The translations under genes were made by a program, and so were the position numbers. Below the pieces are notes generated by a model that did not search any database, was not told the origin of the DNA, and saw nothing but the letters and a program-made list of their open reading frames with translations. Below, piece by piece: positions 35,842-44,265 of a stretch of 64,000 nt of DNA. Numbering within the stretch: the first letter of the stretch is position 1; each line of letters opens with the position of its first letter. The stretch spans positions 66,410 through 130,409 of the forward strand of contig NZ_JAJGWT010000006.1 of NCBI RefSeq assembly GCF_021390715.1, read 5' to 3'. The stretch is from Tenacibaculum piscium. Lineage in GTDB: Bacteria; Bacteroidota; Bacteroidia; Flavobacteriales; Flavobacteriaceae.

Positions 35842-37119
35842 TTAAAAATCATATTTTTTATGCGCATCTAAGCGAATAAAAATAAATAAAAGTACCGTAA
35901 ATCCCCATAAAGACGAGCCTCCGTAGCTAAAAAATGGTAGTGGAATTCCAATAGTTGGTAATAAACCGATAACCATTCCAATATTTACAACAATATGAAA
36001 AAAGATAATAGAAGCAATGCCATAACCATATATTCTTCCAAATTTATTAGTTTGATTTTCAGCTAAATAAATAATTCGATATAGTAAAAACATAAACAAA
36101 ATAATAACAAAAGTACTGCCTAAAAAACCCCATTCTTCGCCAACGGTACTATAAATATAATCAGTTTCTTGCTCTGGAACAAATTTCCCTTGTGTTCTAT
36201 CGCCTTGTAAAAAACCTTTGCCTAGAAAACCTCCAGAACTAATCGTTAATTCAGATTGATACGTGTTATATCCTTTATTTTTAAGGTCGGTTGTTTTCCC
36301 TAAAAGAATGTCAAATCTATCTTTTTGATGCGGTTCTAACACGTTTTCATACGTATAACCGATACCGTAAATAAATAAAGTCGTAAATAAATATAACGAT
36401 ATAACTTTTAATGTATTGAATCGAAAAAAGCGTTTATCTTTATAAAGTCCGTAAAAAACTCCTAAAGTTATCAGAAATAAACAACTAAAAAGAATCCAAT
36501 TTGCACCAAAATAGATTGTCAGAATAAATAAAATAATTGAAACAGTTCCAAAAACAATATAATTTAAGGTTAATCCTTCTCTATTTAAAACAAAAAAGAA
36601 TGAAAAATAAATTAAAACAGATCCCATATCAGGTTGTAACGCAATAAAAAAAGCAGGTAAAAAGATAAGTACAAAAGCTTTTAATTGATTTTTAAGTAAC
36701 TTAAAATTATACTTTCTATCACTAATTAATTTGGCAAGCGCTAGGGCTGTAAATGCTTTTGAAAACTCGGAAGGTTGTAAGCCGATGCCTCCAAAATTAT
36801 ACCAAGAAGTTGCGCCGTTAATTTTTTTTCCGAAGATAAAAACCCCTACCAATAACACTAAAGAAAGCACGTATAATACGCTGGCAAATCGTTCATAAAA
36901 TTTTGAATTAAAAAATAGAATCAGAATTATTAATGGAATACTGAGTCCTATAAAAATAAATTGTTTGCCGTATTTTGTTGAAAAATCAAAAATAGCTCTA
37001 CTATCTTCTGTTGATGATGAGGCATAAATATTCATCCATCCGAAGCCTACAAGCACTACGTATAGTAGCACAAGTAACCAGTCGATGCCTTCAAAAATAT
37101 TATTTCGTTCCTGTCGCAA
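35842..37119 (-). CDS. rodA: rod shape-determining protein RodA (SEDS glycosyltransferase)
   Basis: 425 residues, about ten membrane segments. SEDS family motifs: INGATSWYNFGGIGLQPSEFSK early in the protein, LQPDMGSVLIYF with the acidic catalytic loop, and the C-terminal GLLPTIGIPLPFFSYGGSS. It polymerises lipid II into glycan strands in partnership with PBP2. Last gene of the mreB-mreC-mreD-mrdA-rodA operon; its start overlaps the mrdA end by 20 nt. Confidence 0.96.
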   Translation of the reverse strand: MRQERNNIFEGIDWLLVLLYVVLVGFGWMNIYASSSTEDSRAIFDFSTKYGKQFIFIGLSIPLIILILFFNSKFYERFASVLYVLSLVLLVGVFIFGKKINGATSWYNFGGIGLQPSEFSKAFTALALAKLISDRKYNFKLLKNQLKAFVLIFLPAFFIALQPDMGSVLIYFSFFFVLNREGLTLNYIVFGTVSIILFILTIYFGANWILFSCLFLITLGVFYGLYKDKRFFRFNTLKVISLYLFTTLFIYGIGYTYENVLEPHQKDRFDILLGKTTDLKNKGYNTYQSELTISSGGFLGKGFLQGDRTQGKFVPEQETDYIYSTVGEEWGFLGSTFVIILFMFLLYRIIYLAENQTNKFGRIYGYGIASIIFFHIVVNIGMVIGLLPTIGIPLPFFSYGGSSLWGFTVLLFIFIRLDAHKKYDF

Positions 37120-38983
37120 GGGTATCGTTCTTTTTAATTAATTTATCGTATTCTTTTTGAAGACTCATGTTAATCATGCGTTGTTCGAGATGTTTATTGG
37201 TAATTGAACCTCTTAAGTATTTTTCAATTAATAAACTAGTTACTGGACCTGCTATTGTAGAACCATATCCACCATTTTCAACAAAAATTGCGATGGCTAT
37301 TTTTGGATCATCTTTTGGGGCAAAAGCAATAAATATTGAATGGTCTTTTGCTTGTACTTTTTTACCATCCACCATTTTGGTTTTATTCTCAGAAGTTCCT
37401 GTTTTTCCACAAATTTCAATATCTTTTACTTGATATCTTCTAGCAGTTCCTTTGGTGAACACTTCGTGCATTGCTTCAATGGCAATTGGAAAATGTTTTG
37501 GGTCTATAGTCGTATTTCTTTTGATAGTATATGTGGTATCTATAATTGCTTTATTATTAATTTTTTTAACGATATGAGGTGTATGAAAATAGCCTTTATT
37601 CGCAATAGCGGCGGTCATATTGGCTAATTGCATTGGCGTGGTTAATATTTCTCCTTGTCCAATCGCATTTGAAATTGTATAGGTAGATCGCCATCTGTTT
37701 TTATACCATTTATTATAAAATTCAGCATTAGGAACCATACCTTTTCTTCCAACGGGTAAATCATATCCTAAAAAATTTCCTAAGCCAAAACTTTCCACAT
37801 GTTTGTTCCAAGTGTCCATTCCTTCTTTTGGATCGCCCGATTTATCAATAATTTTCTTATAGATGGTTGCAAAATAACTGTTACACGATTTTGCAATGGC
37901 TGTTTTTAAGTGAATCGGTCTTCCTGTGATACCACAATGACATCCCATAAATTGGCTTTTACCTGAACCATATCGGTATCCGTGGTGGCAATACACACCA
38001 AAATTTTCATCAATAACTTCTTCCTGTAACCCGATTAAACCGTTGAGTATTTTAAAGGGGGAACCAGGCGGATACATGGCTTGTAATCCTCTATCAAAAG
38101 TGGGCATATTAACGGTATCGTTAAATAATTTGACAGAATTTGGCGAGCGTTTTCTTCCTACTAATAAATTTGGATCGTAAGAAGGAGCGGTTACAAGTGC
38201 CAATATTTCACCAGTTTTCGGTTCGATAGCTACAATACCACCTCTTTTTCCTGTCATTAATAATTCTCCGTATGCTTGAAGTTCACTATCAATAGTTAAT
38301 GTTAGATCTTTTCCTGTAACGGCAAGGGTATCATATTTTCCATCTTTATAAGAACCTGTAATTTTATTTAGATTATTTCTTTTGAAAAATTTCCGACCTT
38401 TAACACCTCGAAGTACGGTTTCATATTGTTTTTCAACGCCAAGTTTTCCTATTAACTCTCCTTGTTCGTAATAATTATTTGTTTTTGCTTTTTGTTCATT
38501 TACCTCAGCAATAAATCCTAGAATATTAGCCCCAATTTTAATAGGATATTCTCTAATAATCCGCTTTTGAATATAAAAACCTTTGTATTTTGGTAGTTTT
38601 TCTTGCAGATACGCAAAATCTTCTTTCGCCAATTGTTTCAAAAATACAGATGGCAACCAGCGTGCAAAATTTTCAGCTTTTTTATAGCGTTTTTTAAAAC
38701 TTTTTTTATCGATTTTTAACAGCTTACAAAATTCTAAGGTATCGAGCGGCGTTACATTTTTAGGAATTATCATCACATCGTACGATAATTGATTGGCAAC
38801 TAGTAGTTTATTGTTTCTGTCGTATACATATCCACGTTCAGGATAATCATATTCAATTTTAATGGCAGAACTCTGTATTGGATTAGGATTTGCTCCACGA
38901 ATAATTTGTAATTGAAATAATCGACCAATATAAATTAATCCAACAAGGGTAATTAAAAAGAGTAATAAAAAGCTTCGTTTCAT
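37100..38983 (-). CDS. mrdA: penicillin-binding protein 2 (class B transpeptidase)
   Basis: 627 residues. N-terminal membrane anchor (FLLLFLITLVGLIYIGRLFQL), PBP dimerisation domain (ERGYVYDRNNKLLVANQLSYDV), and a transpeptidase domain with the three active-site motifs: SxxK as SPFK in MYPPGSPFKILNG, SxN as SCN in AKSCNSYFATIY and KTG in CGKTGTSENK. It cross-links the glycan made by RodA during elongation. Overlaps rodA by 20 nt and follows mreD by 86 nt. Confidence 0.96.
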   Translation of the reverse strand: MKRSFLLLFLITLVGLIYIGRLFQLQIIRGANPNPIQSSAIKIEYDYPERGYVYDRNNKLLVANQLSYDVMIIPKNVTPLDTLEFCKLLKIDKKSFKKRYKKAENFARWLPSVFLKQLAKEDFAYLQEKLPKYKGFYIQKRIIREYPIKIGANILGFIAEVNEQKAKTNNYYEQGELIGKLGVEKQYETVLRGVKGRKFFKRNNLNKITGSYKDGKYDTLAVTGKDLTLTIDSELQAYGELLMTGKRGGIVAIEPKTGEILALVTAPSYDPNLLVGRKRSPNSVKLFNDTVNMPTFDRGLQAMYPPGSPFKILNGLIGLQEEVIDENFGVYCHHGYRYGSGKSQFMGCHCGITGRPIHLKTAIAKSCNSYFATIYKKIIDKSGDPKEGMDTWNKHVESFGLGNFLGYDLPVGRKGMVPNAEFYNKWYKNRWRSTYTISNAIGQGEILTTPMQLANMTAAIANKGYFHTPHIVKKINNKAIIDTTYTIKRNTTIDPKHFPIAIEAMHEVFTKGTARRYQVKDIEICGKTGTSENKTKMVDGKKVQAKDHSIFIAFAPKDDPKIAIAIFVENGGYGSTIAGPVTSLLIEKYLRGSITNKHLEQRMINMSLQKEYDKLIKKNDTLATGTK

Positions 38984-39069
38984 GTAGTATTTGACCTTGT
39001 TTTATCTATTTAGTCACTTAAATTTAATAAAAAAGGCTGTTTTTTGTTTGATAATTAATTTTTAAAGTT

Positions 39070-39576
39070 TTATTTCAGTTTTTTTCTAAAGATAAAACTT
39101 CCTAAAAAATACAAAATCAACGTAAAGATACTTGAATAAAGTGTGTTTAAAAGTACTTTAGAGATATTGTAAAAGCTAAAATTAATCAAACTAAACAAAA
39201 TAAAGTGATGAATACCTGTTAAAATTACGGTATAATTAAAAACTTTTCCAAAGGATTCCAATTTTAAGTCGAATAATAAATAATCGCCTTCATTTTTTTT
39301 GAAAATTGCTTTAATAAACCAAAGTCTTATATAGGCGATAAATAATATTGAAAAAGCATGTATTCCGCCAGAATTTGAAAAAGCATCAACACATAAACCT
39401 AATAAAAAAGAGATGCTTAAAAACGGAATTCTATTGGTATTTAAAGGGTATAAGAAAACAAAAATAATGTATACATACGGATTAATGTATCCTAAAAATA
39501 ACACATTATTTAGCACAAGAACCTGTAGCAGCAATAAAAAAACAAATAAAAATAAGAGGTAGATGGTTTTATTCAT
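39070..39576 (-). CDS. mreD: rod shape-determining protein MreD
   Basis: 168 residues, five or six membrane segments with little else: YLLFLFVFLLLLQVLVLNNV opens it, with GYINPYVYIIFVFLYPL and SFLLGLCVDAFSNSGGIHA, the pattern seen in MreD. Sits in the operon 10 nt after mreC, in the canonical position. Identity comes largely from position and topology. Confidence 0.88.
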   Translation of the reverse strand: MNKTIYLLFLFVFLLLLQVLVLNNVLFLGYINPYVYIIFVFLYPLNTNRIPFLSISFLLGLCVDAFSNSGGIHAFSILFIAYIRLWFIKAIFKKNEGDYLLFDLKLESFGKVFNYTVILTGIHHFILFSLINFSFYNISKVLLNTLYSSIFTLILYFLGSFIFRKKLK

Positions 39577-39586
39577 TTATTAGTAT

Positions 39587-40441
39587 TTATTTGTGAATAT
39601 TTTCTAGGTTTTTGATTTCTTTTTTATCAAGATTTGTAACGATATAGATATGTTCTAAATTAGCCATATCATTAAATAAGGTAATATCAATTGTGTAAGA
39701 AACGGCTAATTTATCAGGAATTTCACGAACAGTTCCCACGGGAACTCCTTTTGGAAAAATGGTCGATTTTCCACCAGTAATAATCGTATCTCCAACTTTA
39801 AAAATTGCTTGCCGAGGAATATCTGTTAATTGAACGGTATTATAATTTTGTCCATTCCATTTTAAGGTACCGTAATAATTATTGTTTTTAAAGCTTGCGT
39901 TAATACTACTTTTGGCATTTAAAATAGATTGAACTCGCGCATATTTACCGCTTGTATTATCTGTAATTCCAATAATTCCTTTACTATTGATAACCGCCAT
40001 TTCAGTCGTAATTCCATCATTTGTTCCTTTATTAATCGTTATAAAATTATTAGCTTTATTGTAAGAATTGTTAATAATTTTACCATTGATATAAGTAAAT
40101 TGTTGCTTATTTTTTAAAGAATCAATATTGGTCTTCATATCAGCATTAAGAGATATCATTGCTGTATCAGCGATATTTAGAGTACTGTATAGGGAGGCTA
40201 TTTTATTTTTTAAACGGGTATTTTCTTCAGAAAGTATTTTATTATTACTTTTTAAATGTAGATATTCAAAAATATTGGCGGATTGTTGATAAAAACCACC
40301 TGTAATATAATTGGTAGAACTAATAAATTTACTCCTGTGAAAAGAATGATTGTTAATCATTAATGCAACAGCAATAATTTCTAGAAATAGAAAAAATAAG
40401 AAATTCTTATACCTCTGAAGGAAATAAAGAAGCTGTTGCAT
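39587..40441 (-). CDS. mreC: rod shape-determining protein MreC
   Basis: 284 residues. One N-terminal membrane segment (FLFFLFLEIIAVALMINN), a coiled coil (NKILSEENTRLKNKIASLYSTL) and the beta-barrel domain with AVINSKGIIGITDNTSGKYARVQSILNAKSSINA and VGDTIITGGKSTIFPKGVPVGTV, the MreC signature. Periplasmic scaffold that activates PBP2/RodA. 17 nt after mreB. Confidence 0.95.
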   Translation of the reverse strand: MQQLLYFLQRYKNFLFFLFLEIIAVALMINNHSFHRSKFISSTNYITGGFYQQSANIFEYLHLKSNNKILSEENTRLKNKIASLYSTLNIADTAMISLNADMKTNIDSLKNKQQFTYINGKIINNSYNKANNFITINKGTNDGITTEMAVINSKGIIGITDNTSGKYARVQSILNAKSSINASFKNNNYYGTLKWNGQNYNTVQLTDIPRQAIFKVGDTIITGGKSTIFPKGVPVGTVREIPDKLAVSYTIDITLFNDMANLEHIYIVTNLDKKEIKNLENIHK

Positions 40442-40458
40442 AAATAATCATTCAAAAT

Positions 40459-41487
40459 TTATTTGATTAATACAGATTTGTATTTTTCAAGGTTTTTTAA
40501 GGCAATTCCTGTTCCACGTACTACGGCACGTAATGGGTCTTCGGCGACGTATACTGGTAAATCTGTTTTACGAGATAAACGCTTGTCTAATCCTCGAAGC
40601 ATAGAACCTCCACCAGCTAAATAAATACCGCTATTATAAATATCGGCAGCTAATTCAGGTGGTGTTTTAGACAATGTTTCCATTACAGCATCTTCGATAC
40701 GTAAGATTGATTTATCCAATGCTTTGGCAATTTCTCTGTAAGAAACCTGTACTTGTTTCGGCTTTCCGCTTAATAAATCACGTCCTTGCACCATCATATC
40801 TTCAGGCGGACTTTCTAAATCTTCGGTTGCAGAACCTATTTGTATTTTGATTCTTTCAGCCGTAGTTTCCCCTACATGTAAATTGTGTTGCGTACGCATA
40901 TAATACATAATATCACTGGTAAATAAATCTCCAGCAACTTTTACAGATTGGTCGCAAACAATGCCTGCAAGTGCGATTACTGCAATTTCAGTAGTTCCTC
41001 CACCGATATCAATAATCATGTTTCCTTTTGGTTCCATAATATCAATACCAACTCCGATTGCTGCTGCCATTGGCTCGAAAATTAAATAAATTTCCTTGGC
41101 ATTCATATGACGTCCAGAATCAATAACGGCACGTTTTTCAACTTCCGTAATTCCTGAGGGAATACAAATAACCATTCGCAATGATGGTGGAAAAAATTTC
41201 TTTTTGATGGCAGGAATTTGTTTAACAAATTCTTTAATCATTTCTTCAGATGCCTGAAAATCTGCAATTACGCCATCTTTTAACGGACGAATTGTTTTTA
41301 TATTTTCATGAGTCTTCCCTTGCATTCTGCTAGCTTCATGACCAGTGGCAATAATTTTACCTGTCAATCGGTTACGTGCAACAATAGACGGGTTGTCAAT
41401 GACAACTTTTCCATTGTGGATTATAAGTGTGTTTGCAGTACCTAAATCGACTGCAATATCTTCCGTCATAAAATCGAAGAATCCCAT
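40459..41487 (-). CDS. mreB: rod shape-determining protein MreB (actin-like)
   Basis: 342 residues. Actin fold with phosphate-1 loop DLGTANTLIIHNGK near residue 15, LRMVICIPSGITEVEKRAV, DIGGGTTEIAVIALAGIV (phosphate-2) and LAGGGSMLRGLDKRL (adenosine motif). Forms membrane-bound filaments that steer cell-wall elongation. First gene of the rod operon, 94 nt downstream of purH on the same strand. Confidence 0.98.
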   Translation of the reverse strand: MGFFDFMTEDIAVDLGTANTLIIHNGKVVIDNPSIVARNRLTGKIIATGHEASRMQGKTHENIKTIRPLKDGVIADFQASEEMIKEFVKQIPAIKKKFFPPSLRMVICIPSGITEVEKRAVIDSGRHMNAKEIYLIFEPMAAAIGVGIDIMEPKGNMIIDIGGGTTEIAVIALAGIVCDQSVKVAGDLFTSDIMYYMRTQHNLHVGETTAERIKIQIGSATEDLESPPEDMMVQGRDLLSGKPKQVQVSYREIAKALDKSILRIEDAVMETLSKTPPELAADIYNSGIYLAGGGSMLRGLDKRLSRKTDLPVYVAEDPLRAVVRGTGIALKNLEKYKSVLIK

Positions 41488-41581
41488 ATAAAGTCCGTTG
41501 TTTTTACTTGTGTTTTACTTATTTTGAATGTAATCTCACAAATCTAATCAAAATCTGTGGGTAATTTACATTGAATATAAA

Positions 41582-43108
41582 TTAATGTTTAAAATGTCTT
41601 GTTCCTGTAAACACCATAGAAACATTGTTGTTGTTACAGTAATCGATACTTAATTGGTCTTTAATAGAACCTCCTGGCTGAATTACACTTTGTATTCCTG
41701 CGTTTTTTGCAATTTCTACACAATCAGGAAATGGGAAAAAAGCATCACTTGCCATCACGGCTCCGTTTAAATCAAAATTGAAACTTTTTGCTTTCGCGAT
41801 TGCTTGTGTTAAAGCGTCAACTCTACTTGTTTGACCCGTTCCACCCGCTAATAATTGCTTGTTTTTTACTAAGATAATCGTATTCGATTTGGTATTTTTA
41901 CACAATTTAGAAGCAAATAATAAATCATCTAATTGTGCTGTTGATGGTTTTGTATTTGTAGGATATGATAAATCTTCTAATTTATCCGTAATCATGTCTT
42001 TATCTTGAATTAAAACACCATTTAAAGCTGTTCTAACGGTTTGTGTAGGTAAAGCGATTTCTTTTTGAACTAAAATAACCCTATTTTTCTTTCCTTTCAA
42101 GATAACTAAAGCATCATCATCAAAAGAAGGAGCGATAACTACTTCACAAAATAATTTATGAATTTCTTCGGCAGTTGCTTTATCTATGTTAGTATTTGAA
42201 ATTAAAACACCTCCAAAAGCTGAGGTTGGATCGCCTGCTAAAGCATCGGTATATGCCTGAGAAATAGTGTCTCTTTGTGCAAAACCACAAGCGTTATTAT
42301 GCTTTAAAATTGCAAAAGTTGGTGCTTCTCCTTTAAATTCGTTCATTAAATTAATCGAAGCATCAACATCTAATAAATTATTATAACTTAATTCTTTTCC
42401 GTGTAATTTATCGAACATTGCGTCTAAATCTCCAAAGAAATAGCCTTTTTGATGTGGGTTTTCACCATATCTTAATGTTTTAGAAGTCGTTTCACTTGCT
42501 TTGTAAACAACTTCATCTTCATTAAAATAGTTGAAAATTGCTGTATCATAATGAGAAGAAACATTAAATGCTTTTGCTGCTAATTTCTTTCTATCAGAAA
42601 TTGTTGTGTTTCCGTTAGTTTCAGTAATTAAATTTAAGAAATCACCATATTGTTCCATTGAAGAAACAATAATTGTGTCTTTAAAATTTTTAGCTGCTGC
42701 ACGAATTAATGAAATTCCACCGATATCAACTTTTTCAATAATATCTTGTTCAGGAGCTCCAGAAGCTACTGTTTTTTCAAAAGGATATAAATCAACAATC
42801 ACTAAATCTAATTGCGGAATGTTGTATTCTTTCATTTCGGCAACATCTCCTTCATGGTCTTGACGATTTAAAATTCCTCCAAATACTTTTGGATGTAATG
42901 TTTTCACACGTCCGCCTAAAATAGAAGGATATGAAGTAACTTCTTCCACAGGTACTACGTTTATACCTAATTCTTTGATGAATTTTTCTGTTCCACCAGT
43001 TGAATAAATAGTAACGCCTAGGTCGTTTAATTTTTGTACAATTGGAGCTAATCCATCTTTATGAAATACCGAAATTAGGGCAGATTTGATTGTTTTTGTG
43101 TTGTTCAT
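41582..43108 (-). CDS. purH: bifunctional AICAR transformylase/IMP cyclohydrolase
   Basis: 508 residues. N-terminal IMP cyclohydrolase domain (KSALISVFHKDGLAPIVQKL, IYSTGGTEKFI, LGGRVKTLHPKVFGGIL), C-terminal transformylase domain with LRYGENPHQKGYF, ILKHNNACGFA, GGVLISN and SDAFFPFPDCVEIAKNAGI. It carries out the last two steps of IMP synthesis. Preceded by a TAGCTTTG box on its strand. Confidence 0.98.
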   Translation of the reverse strand: MNNTKTIKSALISVFHKDGLAPIVQKLNDLGVTIYSTGGTEKFIKELGINVVPVEEVTSYPSILGGRVKTLHPKVFGGILNRQDHEGDVAEMKEYNIPQLDLVIVDLYPFEKTVASGAPEQDIIEKVDIGGISLIRAAAKNFKDTIIVSSMEQYGDFLNLITETNGNTTISDRKKLAAKAFNVSSHYDTAIFNYFNEDEVVYKASETTSKTLRYGENPHQKGYFFGDLDAMFDKLHGKELSYNNLLDVDASINLMNEFKGEAPTFAILKHNNACGFAQRDTISQAYTDALAGDPTSAFGGVLISNTNIDKATAEEIHKLFCEVVIAPSFDDDALVILKGKKNRVILVQKEIALPTQTVRTALNGVLIQDKDMITDKLEDLSYPTNTKPSTAQLDDLLFASKLCKNTKSNTIILVKNKQLLAGGTGQTSRVDALTQAIAKAKSFNFDLNGAVMASDAFFPFPDCVEIAKNAGIQSVIQPGGSIKDQLSIDYCNNNNVSMVFTGTRHFKH

Positions 43109-43130
43109 TGTTGCAGTGTTGTTAAGCGCG

Positions 43131-43138
43131 CAAAGCTA
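43131..43138 (-). promoter_or_regulatory. probable -7 promoter element of purH
   Basis: TAGCTTTG on the minus strand, exact TANNTTTG match, 22 nt ahead of the purH ATG. Motif only. Confidence 0.45.
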
Positions 43139-43177
43139 CTAAAAGCGTGAAGCTTATACAATAATTATTTTGATTTG

Positions 43178-43642
43178 TTATGAAATAAATAACGCTACTT
43201 TTTTACAGGCGTATTCTAATAGATTTTCGTCATCTGCTGTAAAAACATTTGCGGTATGTGAATCGATATCAATTTGACCGATGTTCTGATTATCAACAAA
43301 AATAGGAATTACAATTTCTGATTTCACTTTCCAGCCACAAGAAATATAATTGTCTTGTTCTTTCACATCTTGCACCACAAAATTTTCATTACTAACGGCA
43401 ACTTGTCCACAAATTCCTTTTCCGAAAGGAATAATTGTATGGTCGGTAGGTTCGCCATTAAATTGTGCTAATTTTAATTCGTCTTTATCGCCATTTTTAA
43501 AATAAAAACCGACCCAATCATAATATGAAATTTCGGATGCTAAATAATCACAGATTTGTTGTAATTTTTCTTCTTTAGAATGATTGTTTTCTGCAATGTT
43601 ATTTATATTACTTTTTAATTCTTGTAAATTCTGTAAGCTCAT
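43178..43642 (-). CDS. GAF-domain protein, free methionine-(R)-sulfoxide reductase-like
   Basis: 154 residues, a single GAF domain with the family pattern DWVGFYFKNGDKDELKLAQFNG, PFGKGICGQVAVSNENFVV, DNYISCGWKVKSEIVIPIF and IGQIDIDSHT. Of the three cysteines used by E. coli fRMsr (YebR), as I remember its sequence, those in GKGICG (Cys78) and YISCG (Cys102) are present; the third has no counterpart (His68 region). It may still reduce free Met-R-sulfoxide through Cys102, or be a sensor. Stands 69 nt upstream of purH, same strand. Confidence 0.82.
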   Translation of the reverse strand: MSLQNLQELKSNINNIAENNHSKEEKLQQICDYLASEISYYDWVGFYFKNGDKDELKLAQFNGEPTDHTIIPFGKGICGQVAVSNENFVVQDVKEQDNYISCGWKVKSEIVIPIFVDNQNIGQIDIDSHTANVFTADDENLLEYACKKVALFIS

Positions 43643-43710
43643 TTTGATATTTTTTTAAGTAAAAGGTAAGCTACAAAAATAGTTTTAACAATTCTTTTAA
43701 ATACTGATTT

Positions 43711-43740
43711 TTCGTATCTTTTCGTATCTTTTCGTATCTT
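43711..43740 (+). repeat. three tandem copies of a 10-bp unit
   Basis: TTCGTATCTT occurs three times without gap or mismatch (43711-43720, 43721-43730, 43731-43740). The last copy forms most of the TATCTTTG promoter element of the HYC_CC_PP gene. The 10-bp period equals about one helical turn. Confidence 0.9.
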
Positions 43741-43742
43741 TG
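43735..43742 (+). promoter_or_regulatory. probable -7 promoter element of the HYC_CC_PP/receptor unit
   Basis: TATCTTTG, exact TANNTTTG match, with only 6 nt to the ATG at 43749; transcription would begin at or just before the start codon. It overlaps the third tandem-repeat unit. Confidence 0.5.
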
Positions 43743-43748
43743 TTTCCA

Positions 43749-44162
43749 ATGAAACAACTATTTACAAAAATAACGACCCTATTATTAGCTTTGCTAGTGA
43801 TGTTTTCTACCTTTTCTTTTACGGTGGCAAAACATTATTGTGGTGATTTTTTAGTAGCTGTTTCTTATGTCGGCAAAGCAGATACTTGTGGAACATCAGT
43901 AGTAAAAGATACTTGTGAAACGGTTCTTAAAAAAAAGAAATGTTGTAAAGATGAACTTTCTCAAATAGAAGGACAAGACAATATTCAAAAAGTTTCTTTA
44001 CAAAAAATAAGCTTTGATTCCGTAAAATTATTTATTGCGTTTAACACTTTTTATACATTATTTTTTCAAGAAATTGAGCAAGAAAAGGCTGTTTATAAGC
44101 AATATTTCCCACCAGATTTTAAGGTAAACTTTCAAATACTTCATCAAGTTTTTATTATATGA
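43749..44162 (+). CDS. HYC_CC_PP family protein
   Basis: 137 residues from ATG 43749 (an in-frame TTG at 43740 lies inside the promoter box). Signal or anchor at the N-terminus (TLLLALLVMFSTFSFTVA), then the three features that name the family: KHYCGDFLV, KKKCCKDE and the late PP in YKQYFPPDF. The cysteine-rich core suggests metal binding. Such genes often precede a TonB-dependent receptor and an HMA-domain gene, as here, and are thought to belong to copper or other heavy-metal handling; this is inference from context. Confidence 0.88.
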   Translation: MKQLFTKITTLLLALLVMFSTFSFTVAKHYCGDFLVAVSYVGKADTCGTSVVKDTCETVLKKKKCCKDELSQIEGQDNIQKVSLQKISFDSVKLFIAFNTFYTLFFQEIEQEKAVYKQYFPPDFKVNFQILHQVFII

Positions 44163-44265
44163 TTTAGCAATTTTTATTAAGTATTTACGTCAATTTTCAC
44201 GTCATTTTTATGAGGTGAAAAGTAAATATGTAACAAATTATTGTTGAATTTAATACTATAAAATC

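Noticed and set aside
43711..43740. Short CRISPR-like array
   Set aside because: The three units are directly adjacent without spacers; it is a simple tandem repeat.
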